Shown one piece after another: positions 14,213 through 26,326 of a stretch of 64,000 nucleotides of DNA. Position 1 is the first letter of the stretch, and each line of letters begins with the position of its first letter. The position numbers were made by a program, and so were the translations under genes. This stretch comes from Modestobacter sp. L9-4 (GTDB lineage Bacteria > Actinomycetota > Actinomycetes > Mycobacteriales > Geodermatophilaceae): the NCBI RefSeq assembly GCF_019112525.1, contig NZ_CP077800.1, forward strand, positions 1-64,000, read 5' to 3'. The notes under the pieces were generated by a model, which was given only the letters and a program-made list of their open reading frames with translations, had not been told where the DNA came from and did no database searches.

Positions 14213-16073
14213 GCGGACGACGGCCCGGAAGCCGGCCGCACCGCCCGTCACCGCGCCGCCCGACGACGTCCCGACGCCCGGTGACGCCACACCCGCCGGC
14301 GCCGCACCCGCCGGCCGCGCACCCAGCGGCGGCGTGCCGCGCAACGGGGCGCTGTCCGAGCTGCACCTGCACGGTCTCGGGTCGATCGACGACGTCACCC
14401 TCGAGCTCGGTCCCGGCCTGACCGTCGTCACCGGCGAGACCGGCGCCGGCAAGACCATGGTGGTCACCGGCCTGACCCTGCTGTTCGGTGGTCGCGCCGA
14501 CCAGGGACGGGTCCGCGCCGGGGTGCGGGCCGGCGTCGAGGGGCGTCTCGTGCTGCCCAGCGACTCACCCGTCTGGGCGCGCGCGGTCGAGGCCGGCGCC
14601 GAGCCCGACGAGGACGGCAGCCTCATCCTGGCCCGCACGTTCAGCGCCGAGGGCCGGTCCCGGGCACACCTGGGCGGGCGCAGCGTGCCGGTCGGCGTGG
14701 TGTCGGAGCTGGCCGAGCAGTTGGTGGCCGTGCACGGCCAGACCGACCAGCTGCGGCTGACCCGCCCGGCCGAGCAGCGACGGGCGCTGGACCGCTACGC
14801 GGGTGCCGCGCACCTGGCCGTGCTGGAGCAGCACCGCGCCGCCTACACCACCTGGCGCGCACTGGCCGAGGACCTCGACCGCCGCCGCAGCCAGGCCCGC
14901 GAGCTCGCGCAGACGGCCGAGGTGCTGCGCCACGGCCTGGAGGACATCGCCGCGGTCGCGCCCGAGGAGGGCGAGGACGAGGCGCTGGACGCCCAGGCCC
15001 GCCGGCTCGGCGACGCCGACGCGCTGCGGTCGGCCGCCGACACCGCCCGGTTCGCGCTGGTCGGCGACGTGACCGGCGAGCTGGGCGGGGGAGGGGACGC
15101 CGAGAGCGACGCCTCCACCGCGCTGGCCGTCGCCGAGCGGGCGCTGGCCGGGTCCGACGACCCGGCGCTGGTGCTGCTGGCCCGCGACCTCGCCGACGCC
15201 GTCGCCGTGGTCTCCGACGTCGCCGTGCAGCTGGCCGGGTACGTGGCCGACCTGGACGCCGACCCCGCGCGGCTGGCCGAGGTGCTGGACCGCCGCGCGG
15301 CGATCACCGCGCTGGTGCGCAAGTACGCCGACCCGGGCGAGGGCCTGGCCGGGGTCCTGGCGTGGTCGGCGGACGCGGCGTCCCGGCTGAGCCAGCTGGA
15401 CGTCTCCGACGAGGCGCTCGAGGCGCTGCAGGCCCAGCGGGACGCCGCCCGCGCCGAGCTGGACGCGCTCTCCGTGCAGGTCACGGCCGGGCGCCGGGCC
15501 GCTGCTGCCGGGTTCGCGGCCGAGGTCGGCACCGAGCTGGCCGGGCTGGCGATGAAGAACGCCCAGGTGTCCTTCCAGATCGACACCGACCCCGACCACC
15601 CCGGGCCCGAGGGCGTCGACGAGGTGGTCCTGTTGATGTCGCCGCACCCCGGGGCGCCGACCCGACCGGTGCACAAGGGCGCCTCCGGCGGTGAGCTCTC
15701 CCGCGTCATGCTCGCCATCGAGGTGGTGTTCGCCGGTGCCGACCCGGTGCCGGTGATGGTGTTCGACGAGGTCGACGCCGGCGTCGGTGGCTCCGCGGCC
15801 GGCGAGATCGGCCGGCGCCTGGCCCGGCTGGCGGCCGAGCACCAGGTCGTCGTGGTCACCCACCTGGCCCAGGTCGCCGCCTTCGCCGACACCCACCTGG
15901 TGGTGGACAAGTCCCCGGACACCGCGCAGGGCGTCACCGCGACCGACATCCGCGCGGTGCGCGGGGAGGACCGGGTGCGCGAGCTGGCCCGGATGCTGTC
16001 CGGTCTCGCCGACAGTGACACCGGTCAGGCCCACGCCCGTGAGCTGCTCGCGGTGGCCGCCGAACGCCAGTAG
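14187..16073 (+). CDS. recN: DNA repair ATPase RecN
   Basis: 628 aa. SMC-like double-strand-break repair protein. Walker A GETGAGKTM (about residue 83), long Ala/Glu/Arg-rich coiled-coil arms (about 230-470), the ABC signature ASGGELSRVMLA (about 497), and Walker B VMVFDEVDAGVGG (about 525) are intact. GTG 14187 is chosen because GAGGAGG lies six bases upstream. This gives about 50 extra low-complexity residues before the usual RecN beginning (ALSELHLHGLG). A later GTG (VPRNGALSEL) is an alternative start. It overlaps nadK by 26 bases. Confidence 0.94.
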   Translation: MAPRTARPERTTARKPAAPPVTAPPDDVPTPGDATPAGAAPAGRAPSGGVPRNGALSELHLHGLGSIDDVTLELGPGLTVVTGETGAGKTMVVTGLTLLFGGRADQGRVRAGVRAGVEGRLVLPSDSPVWARAVEAGAEPDEDGSLILARTFSAEGRSRAHLGGRSVPVGVVSELAEQLVAVHGQTDQLRLTRPAEQRRALDRYAGAAHLAVLEQHRAAYTTWRALAEDLDRRRSQARELAQTAEVLRHGLEDIAAVAPEEGEDEALDAQARRLGDADALRSAADTARFALVGDVTGELGGGGDAESDASTALAVAERALAGSDDPALVLLARDLADAVAVVSDVAVQLAGYVADLDADPARLAEVLDRRAAITALVRKYADPGEGLAGVLAWSADAASRLSQLDVSDEALEALQAQRDAARAELDALSVQVTAGRRAAAAGFAAEVGTELAGLAMKNAQVSFQIDTDPDHPGPEGVDEVVLLMSPHPGAPTRPVHKGASGGELSRVMLAIEVVFAGADPVPVMVFDEVDAGVGGSAAGEIGRRLARLAAEHQVVVVTHLAQVAAFADTHLVVDKSPDTAQGVTATDIRAVRGEDRVRELARMLSGLADSDTGQAHARELLAVAAERQ

Positions 16074-16095
16074 TCCACCGCCCCGGCCGGCATCG

Positions 16096-16178
16096 TCGAC
16101 CCGGGCCAGCGGCAGTGACCCGAGCCGGCGGGGGGACCCGGGCCGGCGTCATCGACCCGGGTCGGCGGCAGTGACCCG
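16096..16178. repeat. pair of 27-base direct repeats after recN
   Basis: TCGACCCGGGCCAGCGGCAG + TGACCCG (16096-16122) recurs at 16152-16178 with two changes. The second copy contains the palindrome CGACCCGGGTCG. Both lie in the 203-base gap between the convergent recN and TetR genes. They could pair into termination structures; I see no gene here. Confidence 0.6.
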
Positions 16179-16276
16179 GCTGGCCGGGGGCGGGCCCGGC
16201 CGGGGGGAGGTCCCGATCGGCCGAGGGCGGGGCTGGCCGGGACCGCGCTCCGGACGGGGGACGGCCTGCGGCGGCG

Positions 16277-17377
16277 CTAGCGGCGCTTGGCGTAGCCCGC
16301 CAGGCCGAACTGCAGCAGGGCGAGACCGCGCTGACCGCGGGTGCGCAGCTCGGTGACCAGCGCCGGTCCGGACGCCCCGGCCAGCACCCGGTCGCGGGCC
16401 AGCTCCAGCAGCGAGGAGTACAGCCCGAGCACCGCGTTGGCGGCCAGCCACGGTTCCAGCTCACCCGGCGTCGCGCGCGTCTCCAGGGTGATCTGCTCGG
16501 CCAGGGAGTCGGTCAGCGCGCCGAGGATCTCCCGTTCCCGGCCCTGCAGGGTGCGGCTGCCGCGGATGACCCGGGTCATCTCGGTCATGCCCTCGGCGGC
16601 TGCGGGGTCACCGAGCTGGCTCACCGCGGCGACGACGAAGCCACCGGCGGCCGCGGCCACGGACTCCCCGGCCGGTCGGCGCCGGACGGCGTCCAGCAGG
16701 GCCGCACGCATCGGCGGGTCGGACTCGAAGACCAGCCCCTCCTTGACCGGGAAGTGGTTGAAGACCGTCTTCTCGACCACACCGGCGCGCTGGGCGATCT
16801 CGCTGACGCTCACGGCGTCGAAGCCGCGCTCGACGAACAGCTCGGCGGCCGCGTCCACGATCGCCTCGCGCGTGCGCTGCCGGCGCTGCTCACGCAGGTT
16901 CGGGCCGCGCCGGTCGCGACGGCGCGCGCGGCGGCCGGGGCCGGGGGCGTCCGCGGGCACGGCGTCACCGTCGGACACCACGGCGTCGGACGCCACGACC
17001 TCGGACGACCCGGCCTCGAGCGCCCCGGCTCCGAGTGCAGTGGCCTCGAGCACCCCGGCCTCGAACACCCCGGCCTCGAGCCCCCCGACCTCGGACGACC
17101 CGACCTCCGACGCCGCGACCTCGTGCGCCCCGTCGGTCAGGGCCACGTCGTCGGGCGGGGTGACCGTGACGTTCGGCTCCAGCGCGGCGGGTACCGGGGC
17201 GCCGGCGGCCTCGGGCACCGGCGGGCGGGACCGCAGCTCGACCACGGCGGCGGGCGTCTCGGGCAGCGCCGTCCCGGGATCGGGGACGACCGCGCCGTCC
17301 GGTGCCGCGGTGGGGTCCTCGAACACGACAGTCGCTGTACTCCGGCGCGCGGAGGCCCCTGCAGTCACACCAGTCAC
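16277..17377 (-). CDS. TetR-family regulator with long repetitive N-terminal extension
   Basis: 366 aa. The regulator proper begins near residue 160: NLREQRRQRTREAIVDAAAE, LFVERGFDAVSVSEIAQRAG, and the helix-turn-helix end VVEKTVFNHFPVKEGLV. Its ligand domain is about 140 residues, so the core is of normal length (about 200 aa). Residues 1-155 are Ala/Pro/Glu/Val-rich, with a run of five-residue units (LEAGV, FEAGV, LEATA, LEAGS). The GTG at 17377 is the furthest start. Inverted repeats lying on that start suggest it is at or near the true transcript start, but translation from an internal codon is possible. Target genes unknown. Confidence 0.8.
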   Translation of the reverse strand: MTGVTAGASARRSTATVVFEDPTAAPDGAVVPDPGTALPETPAAVVELRSRPPVPEAAGAPVPAALEPNVTVTPPDDVALTDGAHEVAASEVGSSEVGGLEAGVFEAGVLEATALGAGALEAGSSEVVASDAVVSDGDAVPADAPGPGRRARRRDRRGPNLREQRRQRTREAIVDAAAELFVERGFDAVSVSEIAQRAGVVEKTVFNHFPVKEGLVFESDPPMRAALLDAVRRRPAGESVAAAAGGFVVAAVSQLGDPAAAEGMTEMTRVIRGSRTLQGREREILGALTDSLAEQITLETRATPGELEPWLAANAVLGLYSSLLELARDRVLAGASGPALVTELRTRGQRGLALLQFGLAGYAKRR

Positions 17378-17400
17378 GCTAGTGACGGGACGGTCCCGTC
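17373..17400. promoter_or_regulatory. overlapping inverted repeats, probable TetR autoregulatory operator
   Basis: GTCAC-GCTA-GTGAC (17373-17386) overlaps GACGGGA-CGG-TCCCGTC (17384-17400). Both have perfect arms. They lie on the start codon and just upstream of the TetR gene, the usual place for a self-repression site. Confidence 0.5.
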
Positions 17401-17529
17401 CCGGTGCAGCGACGCGCAGTCAGATCACGGGCGTGTCGCGGTCGCGCCGGTGTCGTCACGCTGCGTGCCCGGTTGCTCGCTGATGCGCGTCGCGATCATG
17501 GGTCCAGGCACCCGTGGGACCATCCCGCC

Positions 17530-18714
17530 ATGCGCATCGGCCCCCTGCGGCGCGGAGGAGTGCCGGACCAGGCACCGGGCGTGACCGGTCCGGCGCGGCT
17601 GGACCGACGGACGAAGAACCTCACCAAGCGCCTGCGCCCGGGCGACATCGCGGTCATCGACCACGTCGACGTCGACCGGGTGGCCGCCGACGCACTCGTC
17701 GCCTGCCAGGTCGCCGCCGTCGTGAACGCCGCACCCAGCACGTCGGGCCGCTACCCGAACCTGGGTCCCGGCGTCCTGGTCGACGCGGGCATCCCGCTGA
17801 TCGACGGGGTGGGCAAGGAGGTCTTCACCCGGGTCCGCGAGGGCACCCGGCTGCGGATCGAGGGTGACCAGGTCTTCGCGGGGGAGACGCTGGTCGCCGA
17901 GGGCGTGGAGCAGACGCCCGAGCGCGTGGCCGAGGCGATGGTGGAGGCCCGCGCCGGTCTGTCGGCCCAGCTGGAGGCCTTCGCGGCCAACACGATGGAG
18001 TACATGAAGCGCGAGCGCGCGCTGCTGCTCGACGGTGTGGGCGTGCCCGACGTGACCACCCGGATCGACGGCCGGCACGTGCTGATCGTCGTCCGCGGCT
18101 ACGACTACCGGGAGGACCTGCAGGCGCTGCGGCCCTACATCCGCGACTACCGGCCGGTGCTCATCGGGGTCGACGGCGGGGCCGACGCGCTCAAGGAGGC
18201 CGGCTACCAGCCGGACATGATCATCGGGGACATGGACTCCGTCAGCGACGCGGTGCTGCGCTGCGGGGCCGAGGTCGTGGTGCACGCCTACCCCGACGGG
18301 CAGGCCCCGGGCCTGCAGCGGGTCACCGACCTCGGCGTCCCCGCCATCACCTTCCCCGCCGCGGCTACCAGCGAGGACATTGCGATGCTGCTGGCCGACG
18401 AGAAGGGCGCCTCGCTCATCGTCGCCGTGGGCACGCACGCCACCCTGGTGGAGTTCCTGGACAAGGGCCGCGGCGGCATGGCCTCGACCTTCCTCACCCG
18501 GCTCCGGCTGGGCGGCAAGCTGGTCGACGCCAAGGGCGTGAGCCGGCTCTACCGCAGCCGCATCTCCACCCTGGCCCTGGTCCTCCTGGTGCTGGCCGCG
18601 CTGGCCTCGATCGTCGCCGCCCTGGCCGTGTCCACCGCCGGCCGGGTGTACTTCGACCTGCTGATCGACCAATGGGACAGCTTCGTGTTCTGGCTGGAGA
18701 ACCTCTTCTCGTGA
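17530..18714 (+). CDS. steA: SteA-like protein (thiamine-pyrophosphokinase-like fold, one membrane helix)
   Basis: 394 aa. Conserved actinobacterial membrane protein (Rv1697 / corynebacterial SteA type) implicated in cell-envelope integrity and septal peptidoglycan turnover. The cytosolic part carries a TPK-like core: RPVLIGVDGGADALKEAGY, IIGDMDSVSD, and TSEDIAMLLADEKGA. A single hydrophobic helix (about residues 345-370, ALVLLVLAALASIVAALAV) precedes a short tail. Start is ATG 17530. Its stop overlaps the GTG of steB (GTGA), consistent with SteA and SteB acting as a pair. Confidence 0.88.
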   Translation: MRIGPLRRGGVPDQAPGVTGPARLDRRTKNLTKRLRPGDIAVIDHVDVDRVAADALVACQVAAVVNAAPSTSGRYPNLGPGVLVDAGIPLIDGVGKEVFTRVREGTRLRIEGDQVFAGETLVAEGVEQTPERVAEAMVEARAGLSAQLEAFAANTMEYMKRERALLLDGVGVPDVTTRIDGRHVLIVVRGYDYREDLQALRPYIRDYRPVLIGVDGGADALKEAGYQPDMIIGDMDSVSDAVLRCGAEVVVHAYPDGQAPGLQRVTDLGVPAITFPAAATSEDIAMLLADEKGASLIVAVGTHATLVEFLDKGRGGMASTFLTRLRLGGKLVDAKGVSRLYRSRISTLALVLLVLAALASIVAALAVSTAGRVYFDLLIDQWDSFVFWLENLFS

Positions 18715-19658
18715 TCGACTTCCGCTACCACCTGGTCTCGCTGATCGCGGTGTTCCTGGCCGTGGCGCTCGGGATCGTCATCGGCACCACCCAGCTCAAC
18801 GGGCCGGTCCTGACGAACCTGCAGGGCCAGGTGACCGCGCTGCAGACCGACAAGCGGGCGCTGGAGGACCAGAGCCGGCAGCTGCAGACCCAGCTGGACG
18901 ACGTGGGCAGCTTCGACGAGGCCGTGGGCCCCGCGCTCGTCGAGGGCAGCCTGACCGAGCGCAGCGTGGTGCTGGTCGTCGGTTCCGACGACGTCGCCCC
19001 CGACGTCCTGGAGGGGCTCACGGCCCTGCTGGGCAGCGCCGGCGCGACCGTCACCGGCACCATCCGGCTGACCACCGGCTACGGCGACCCGGTCAACGAC
19101 GCCGCGGTGGAGGCCTACGCGTCCGGGCCCGGCCGCCCGGCCGGGCTGGCGCCCGCCGACGGCACCGACGCCGCCTCCGTGACCGCCGACCTGCTGGCCG
19201 AGGTGCTCATGGTGCCCCCGGCCGTGGCCGGCACGCCCGGACCGGTGCCGGCGGCCGCCACCTCCTCGGTGCTGGCCGGTCTCGAGGAGCTCGGCGTGCT
19301 CAGCCGGGCCACCTCCTCGGTCACCCCGGCCGACTACGCCGTGCTGCTGACCGCCGGGACCCTCACCGAGGACGACGCGCTGCCGCGGACCGCCGCGCTG
19401 ACCGACCTGGTCACCGCCCTGGACCGGCGCGGGTCGGGGGCGGTGGCCGCCGGCGACCCGACCGCGACCGAGGACGGCGGCCTGATCCGGGCCCTGCGCG
19501 CCGACAGCTCGGTCTCCGCCGTTGTCTCCACCGTGGACAACGTGAGCGTGCCCGCCGGCCGGATCAGCACGGTGCTGGCGCTGGCCGCGGAGAGCCGCGG
19601 CACCACCGGCAAGTACGGCACCGGCGAGGACACCCAGCCCGTGCCCCCGGCGTCGTGA
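18711..19658 (+). CDS. steB: SteB/MctB-like envelope protein
   Basis: 315 aa, matching the family annotated as copper transporter MctB (Rv1698) or corynebacterial SteB. It starts IDFRYHLVSLIAVFLAVALG, an N-terminal membrane helix. This is followed by a coiled coil (VTALQTDKRALEDQSRQLQ, about residues 40-65) and an extracytoplasmic alpha/beta domain. The tail is TGKYGTGEDTQPVPPAS. GTG 18711 overlaps the steA stop. The next gene's GTG (19655) overlaps its own stop, so the operon is tightly coupled. Whether it handles copper or organises cell-wall enzymes is unsettled. Confidence 0.88.
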   Translation: MIDFRYHLVSLIAVFLAVALGIVIGTTQLNGPVLTNLQGQVTALQTDKRALEDQSRQLQTQLDDVGSFDEAVGPALVEGSLTERSVVLVVGSDDVAPDVLEGLTALLGSAGATVTGTIRLTTGYGDPVNDAAVEAYASGPGRPAGLAPADGTDAASVTADLLAEVLMVPPAVAGTPGPVPAAATSSVLAGLEELGVLSRATSSVTPADYAVLLTAGTLTEDDALPRTAALTDLVTALDRRGSGAVAAGDPTATEDGGLIRALRADSSVSAVVSTVDNVSVPAGRISTVLALAAESRGTTGKYGTGEDTQPVPPAS

Positions 19659-20467
19659 CCGGCACCCGGGACCTGCGGGCCGCCGCGGTCGGGCTGGTGG
19701 CCGCGCGGGCCGGGCTGGTCGCGGCCGGACGGGTGCGCGACCAGCGGTGGCAGCGCACCAACTTCGCCGGCCGGCCGGTGAGCCTGCTCGGCGGACCGGT
19801 GCTGGCCGCCGCCGCCACCGGCAGCGCGGTGCTCGGCGCGCCCCCCGGGCAGCGCGCGGCCGCCGCGGTGGTCGGCACGGTCGCCGGTCTCGTGGGCGGC
19901 TACGACGACCTGGCCGGAGCCCGCCCGGAGCAGGCCCGCGACAAGGGGCTGGCCGGGCACCTGGCCGCGCTGCGCGCCGGGCGGGTCTCCGCAGGGGTCG
20001 TCAAGGTCGTGGGCATCGGCGCCGCGGCCGGCGTGGCCGCCGTCCTCACCCGCCGGGGGAGCGCGGTCGACGCCGTCCTCACCGTCGGGCTGGTGGCCGG
20101 GACGGCGAACCTGGTCAACCTGCTGGACCTGCGCCCGGGGCGGGCCGGCAAGGCCGCCGTACTGCTGGCCTCGGCGACCCTGGGCGGACCGGCCGGCGGG
20201 CTGGCCGCCGGACCGCTGGGTGCCACCGCCGGACTGCTGCCGGCCGACCTCGGCGAGCGGGTGATGCTCGGCGACTGCGGCGCCAACGCCCTCGGCGCCC
20301 TGCTGGGACTGCGGCTGGCGGCGCTGCCCGGCCGCCCCGCCCGGACGGCGCTGCTCGCGGTCGTGTCCGCGCTCACCCTGGCCAGCGAGCGGGTCAGCTT
20401 CACCCGGGTCATCGAGTCGACCCCCGGTCTGCGCGAGCTGGACCGGCTCGGCCGCCGCGTCGCGTGA
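19655..20467 (+). CDS. MraY/WecA-like glycosyl-phosphate transferase family membrane protein
   Basis: 270 aa. Polytopic; about eight hydrophobic segments. Family signatures seen are RTNFAGRPVSLLGGP, GGYDDLAGARPEQARDKGLAGHL (split by a conserved YDD), VKVVGIGAAAG, NLVNLLDLRPGRAGKA (the NxxNxxDxxPGR motif of the polyprenyl-phosphate transferases) and MLGDCGANALGALLGL. It probably acts on an undecaprenyl or decaprenyl phosphate carrier. It is shorter than bona fide MraY (about 350 aa), so activity is uncertain. It is coupled to steB and to the flippase-like gene by GTGA overlaps. Confidence 0.8.
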   Translation: MTGTRDLRAAAVGLVAARAGLVAAGRVRDQRWQRTNFAGRPVSLLGGPVLAAAATGSAVLGAPPGQRAAAAVVGTVAGLVGGYDDLAGARPEQARDKGLAGHLAALRAGRVSAGVVKVVGIGAAAGVAAVLTRRGSAVDAVLTVGLVAGTANLVNLLDLRPGRAGKAAVLLASATLGGPAGGLAAGPLGATAGLLPADLGERVMLGDCGANALGALLGLRLAALPGRPARTALLAVVSALTLASERVSFTRVIESTPGLRELDRLGRRVA

Positions 20468-22090
20468 CCACCACCTCCCGGCGGGCCCTGCTGCAGGGTG
20501 CGGCCGGTGCGGCGCTGCTGATCTCGGTGCTCACCGTGCTGAGCCGGCTGGCCGGGTTCGGGCGCACCGTCGTGTTCACCAACACCGTCGGCGCCGGCAG
20601 CACCGGCGACACGTACCTGGCCGCCAACACCGTCCCGAACATCGTCTTCGAGGTCGTCGCCGGCGGCGCCCTGGCCAGCCTGGTCGTGCCGATGCTGGCC
20701 GGCGGGATCGCCGCCGGGGACCGCGAGCAGGTGCGCCGCACCGCCTCGGCGCTGCTGGGCTGGACCCTGCTGCTGCTCGTCCCGCTCGCGGTGGCCGTCG
20801 CCCTGCTCGCCCGGCCGATCGCAGCCGGGCTGCTCGGGGAGGACGCCGGGGACCCCGCCCAGGTCGACCTGGCGGCCCGGCTGCTGCTGGTGTTCGCCCC
20901 GCAGGTGGTGCTCTACGGCATCGGCGTGGTGCTCACCGGCGTGCTGCAGGCCCACCGCCGGTTCGCCGGGCCGGCGCTGGCCCCGCTGCTGTCCTCGGTC
21001 GTCGTCGCGGCGGCCTACCTGCTGTTCGCCGGCACCGGCGGGAGCCGCGACGTCGCCGGGCTGACCCGCCCCGCCGAACTGGTGCTGGGCGTGGGGACGA
21101 CGCTGGGCGTGGTCGCGCTGAGCCTGTCGCTGCTCGGGCCGCTGCGCGGGCTGCGGCTGGGTCTGCGCCCGGCGCTGCGGTTCCCGGTGGGCGTGGCACA
21201 CCGGGTCCGCCGGCTCGCGCTGGCCGGGGTGGTGACCCTGGCCGGCCAGCAGCTGGTCACGGTGGTGGCGATCCGGCTGGCCAACGCCGGCGCCCCCGAC
21301 GGCACCCAGGTCGTGCACGTCGCGGCGATGACGGTCTTCCTGCTGCCGTGGGCGGCGCTGGCGGTGCCACTGGCGACGTCGGTCTACCCGGCGCTGAGCG
21401 AGCGGGCCGCGGCCGGCGACGAGCCCGGCTACCGGCGCGCGCTGGCCCCGGCCGCCGTGCTCACCGTGGTCACCGCCGCGGTCGCCGCCGCCGGCCTGGT
21501 CGCGGTCGCCGGGCCGGTCGCCCGGTTGTTCCTCGCCTCGGCTCCCGACGCGGCCACCGCCCCGGCGCTGCGGGCCGCGGTCGTCGCGTTCGCCCCCGGC
21601 CTGGTCGGCTACGCGCTGGTCGCGCTGCTGTCACGGGCGCTGTACGCCCGCGGCCTGTGGCGGGCGCCGACGGTCTGCATCACCGCGGGCTGGCTGGTCG
21701 CGGTCGCCGCGGACCTGGTGTTCGCCGCCGTCCTGCCGGCCGCGGACCGGGCGCTCGCACTCGGCGCCGGGCACAGCGTGGGGGTGACCGTGGCCGGGGC
21801 GTCGCTGCTGGTGGTCCTCGTCCGGGTCGCCGGGCCGGGCGCGCTGACCGGCGTCCCGCGCACCGGGGCGGCCGCCCTGCTCGCCGCGCTGCTCGCCGGT
21901 GCCGCCGGCCTGGCGACCGCCACCGCGCTCGGCGCCGACCCGGTGCCCCGGAACGTGGCGGCCGCCGTCGGCACCGGTGTGGTGAGCGGGGGAGTCGTGC
22001 TGGTCGTCGCGGCCGCGGTCCTGGCGGCCACCGCCCGCCGGCCGTTGGCCACAGCCGTGCGCGGCCTGCGCGCACCGGAGGGAGCAGACC

Positions 22091-22098
<8 letters not shown>
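20464..22098 (+). CDS. MurJ/MviN-family lipid flippase-like protein
   Basis: 544 aa with about 14 hydrophobic segments. The N-terminus (SVLTVLSRLAGFGRTVVFTN, GSTGDTYLAANTVPNIVFE) is the typical MurJ opening. Later marks are GVLQAHRRFAGPALAPLLSS and LPWAALAVPLATSVYPALSE. It is placed between a lipid-carrier glycosyl-phosphate transferase and a glycosyltransferase, so it probably exports a lipid-linked envelope precursor. Actinobacterial murJ proper normally sits near oriC, so this is likely a second, specialised member (inference). GTG 20464. Confidence 0.85.
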
Positions 22099-24928
<2,830 letters not shown>

Positions 24929-24929
<1 letters not shown>

Positions 24930-25513
24930 TGGCCCACGACTACGAGGTCCTGGGCACCGAGACGGTCTACGAGGGCCACGTCGTCACCCTGCGCCTGGAC
25001 ACCGTGGCGATGCCCGGTGGCGGGGAGAGCGTCCGCGAGGTCGTGCGCCACGGCGGGGCGGTCGGGATCGTCGCCCTCGACGACCAGGACCGCGTCGTGA
25101 TGATCCGCCAGTACCGGCACCCGGTCGCGGCGCACCTGTGGGAGGTGCCGGCCGGCCTCCTGGACGTCGACGGCGAGGCGCCCGTCGACGCCGCCCGGCG
25201 CGAGCTGGCCGAGGAGGTGCAGCTGTCGGCCGAGCGCTGGTCGCTGCTGACCACCCACCACCCCTCGCCGGGCTTCTGCGACGAGAAGGTGCTGCTCTAC
25301 CTGGCCGAGGGCCTGTCCTCGGTCGACCGGCCCGAGGGCTTCGTGGTCGAGCACGAGGAGGCGGACATGACCGTGCAGCGGGTGCCGCTCGCGCAGGCCG
25401 TGCAGTGGGTCTTCGACGGCACGATCCGCAACTCCCTGGCCGCGATCGGGGTGCTCGCCGCCGCCCAGGTGCGCGCCACCGCCCCGCAGCTCCGCCCGCT
25501 CGACGCGGTCTGA
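24929..25513 (+). CDS. Nudix hydrolase, ADP-ribose pyrophosphatase type
   Basis: 194 aa, the Rv1700 counterpart. The Nudix box runs GLLDVDGEAPVDAARRELAE then EVQL (about residues 75-98). The catalytic REL-x-EE is intact, but the usual glycine near the end of the box is Q (EEVQL in place of EEVGL). Upstream RVVMIRQYRHPVAAHLWEVPA and downstream TTHHPSPGFCDEK are ADP-ribose pyrophosphatase features. Expected reaction: ADP-ribose to AMP and ribose-5-phosphate. Translationally coupled to pyrG. A perfect 38-base palindrome at the stop codon ends the operon. Confidence 0.9.
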
Positions 25514-25549
25514 GCCACCCGGCCCGGCTCGAGCCGGGCCGGGTGGCTC
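25512..25549. terminator. bidirectional terminator palindrome
   Basis: A perfect 19+19 base inverted repeat: GAGCCACCCGGCCCGGCTC followed at once by its complement. It starts within the Nudix stop codon and ends 14 bases before the convergent membrane-protein gene, so it can serve both. Confidence 0.9.
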
Positions 25550-25562
25550 CCGGGTGCCCGGG

Positions 25563-26207
25563 TCAGCCCGGCAGGGCCGACGGCGCCCCGTCGGCCGGCA
25601 GCTGCAGCCCCAGGCGCTGGAGTTCGAGCGCGGCCAGGGCGCGGACGGCAGCCGGGTCGCCGGCCCGCCAGCCGGCGCCGGTGCCCGCCGGGAGGGCGGC
25701 CAGCCGGGCCAGCGGCGCGGTCGCCATCGCCCGGGCCGCCAGCAGCTCCAGGTCGGGCACGCCCTGCGCGCCGTGCGCCAGCAGCCGGTCGGTGGCCCGC
25801 GCCTCGCGCAGCCAGCCCAGCCGCCAGGGCAGCCAGCGCAGCAGCAGCCAGCCCACCGGCAGCACCACCAGGACGACGGCGAGCACCGTGGCCAGCGTCG
25901 ACACGGCGTCCTGCGCGCTCTGCCCGGCGCCGGTCACCGAGCTGCCCGCGGCGCCGAGCGCGTCGAACGGCCGGGACAGCCCGTCGCCGACCACCGGGAC
26001 GTCGCCGGCGGCACCGGCCGCGCTGCCCATGGTGTCGGAGATCGACCGGCCCAGGTCCGACAGCGCGCGGCCCGGCTCGGCCAGCACGAGCACCGCGCGG
26101 TGCACCACCCGGGCGACCAGCACCCAGACCACCAGCCAGGCCACCAGTCCCAGGTCGGCGGCCAGCTGCCGGGTGCGGCGGTCGGGTGAGTCGGCGTACA
26201 GGCGCAT
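25563..26207 (-). CDS. conserved membrane protein
   Basis: 214 aa, family not recognised. It has two membrane helices: LGLVAWLVVWVLVARVVHRA (about residues 19-38) and TLATVLAVVLVVLPVGWLLL (about 105-124). The loop between them is Gly/Ala/Ser-rich with DLGRSISDTMGSAAGAAGDV. The C-terminal 90 residues are cytoplasmic, Ala/Leu-rich and helical (LELLAARAMATAPLARLAAL). ATG 26207 is chosen over the in-frame upstream start at 26243 because GGAGC precedes it. It stands alone on the minus strand between the Nudix and DHFR-like genes. Confidence 0.75.
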   Translation of the reverse strand: MRLYADSPDRRTRQLAADLGLVAWLVVWVLVARVVHRAVLVLAEPGRALSDLGRSISDTMGSAAGAAGDVPVVGDGLSRPFDALGAAGSSVTGAGQSAQDAVSTLATVLAVVLVVLPVGWLLLRWLPWRLGWLREARATDRLLAHGAQGVPDLELLAARAMATAPLARLAALPAGTGAGWRAGDPAAVRALAALELQRLGLQLPADGAPSALPG

Positions 26208-26326
26208 CGGGTGGGCTCCAGGACGTTGAGGGGTCCCCGGCATCGTGCGTCACGCGGACGACGCGGGCGATCCGGGCCCGCCGGTGCGGCACGATGGCCA
26301 CCTCGCCCCGAGCCCCAGGAGGAGCC

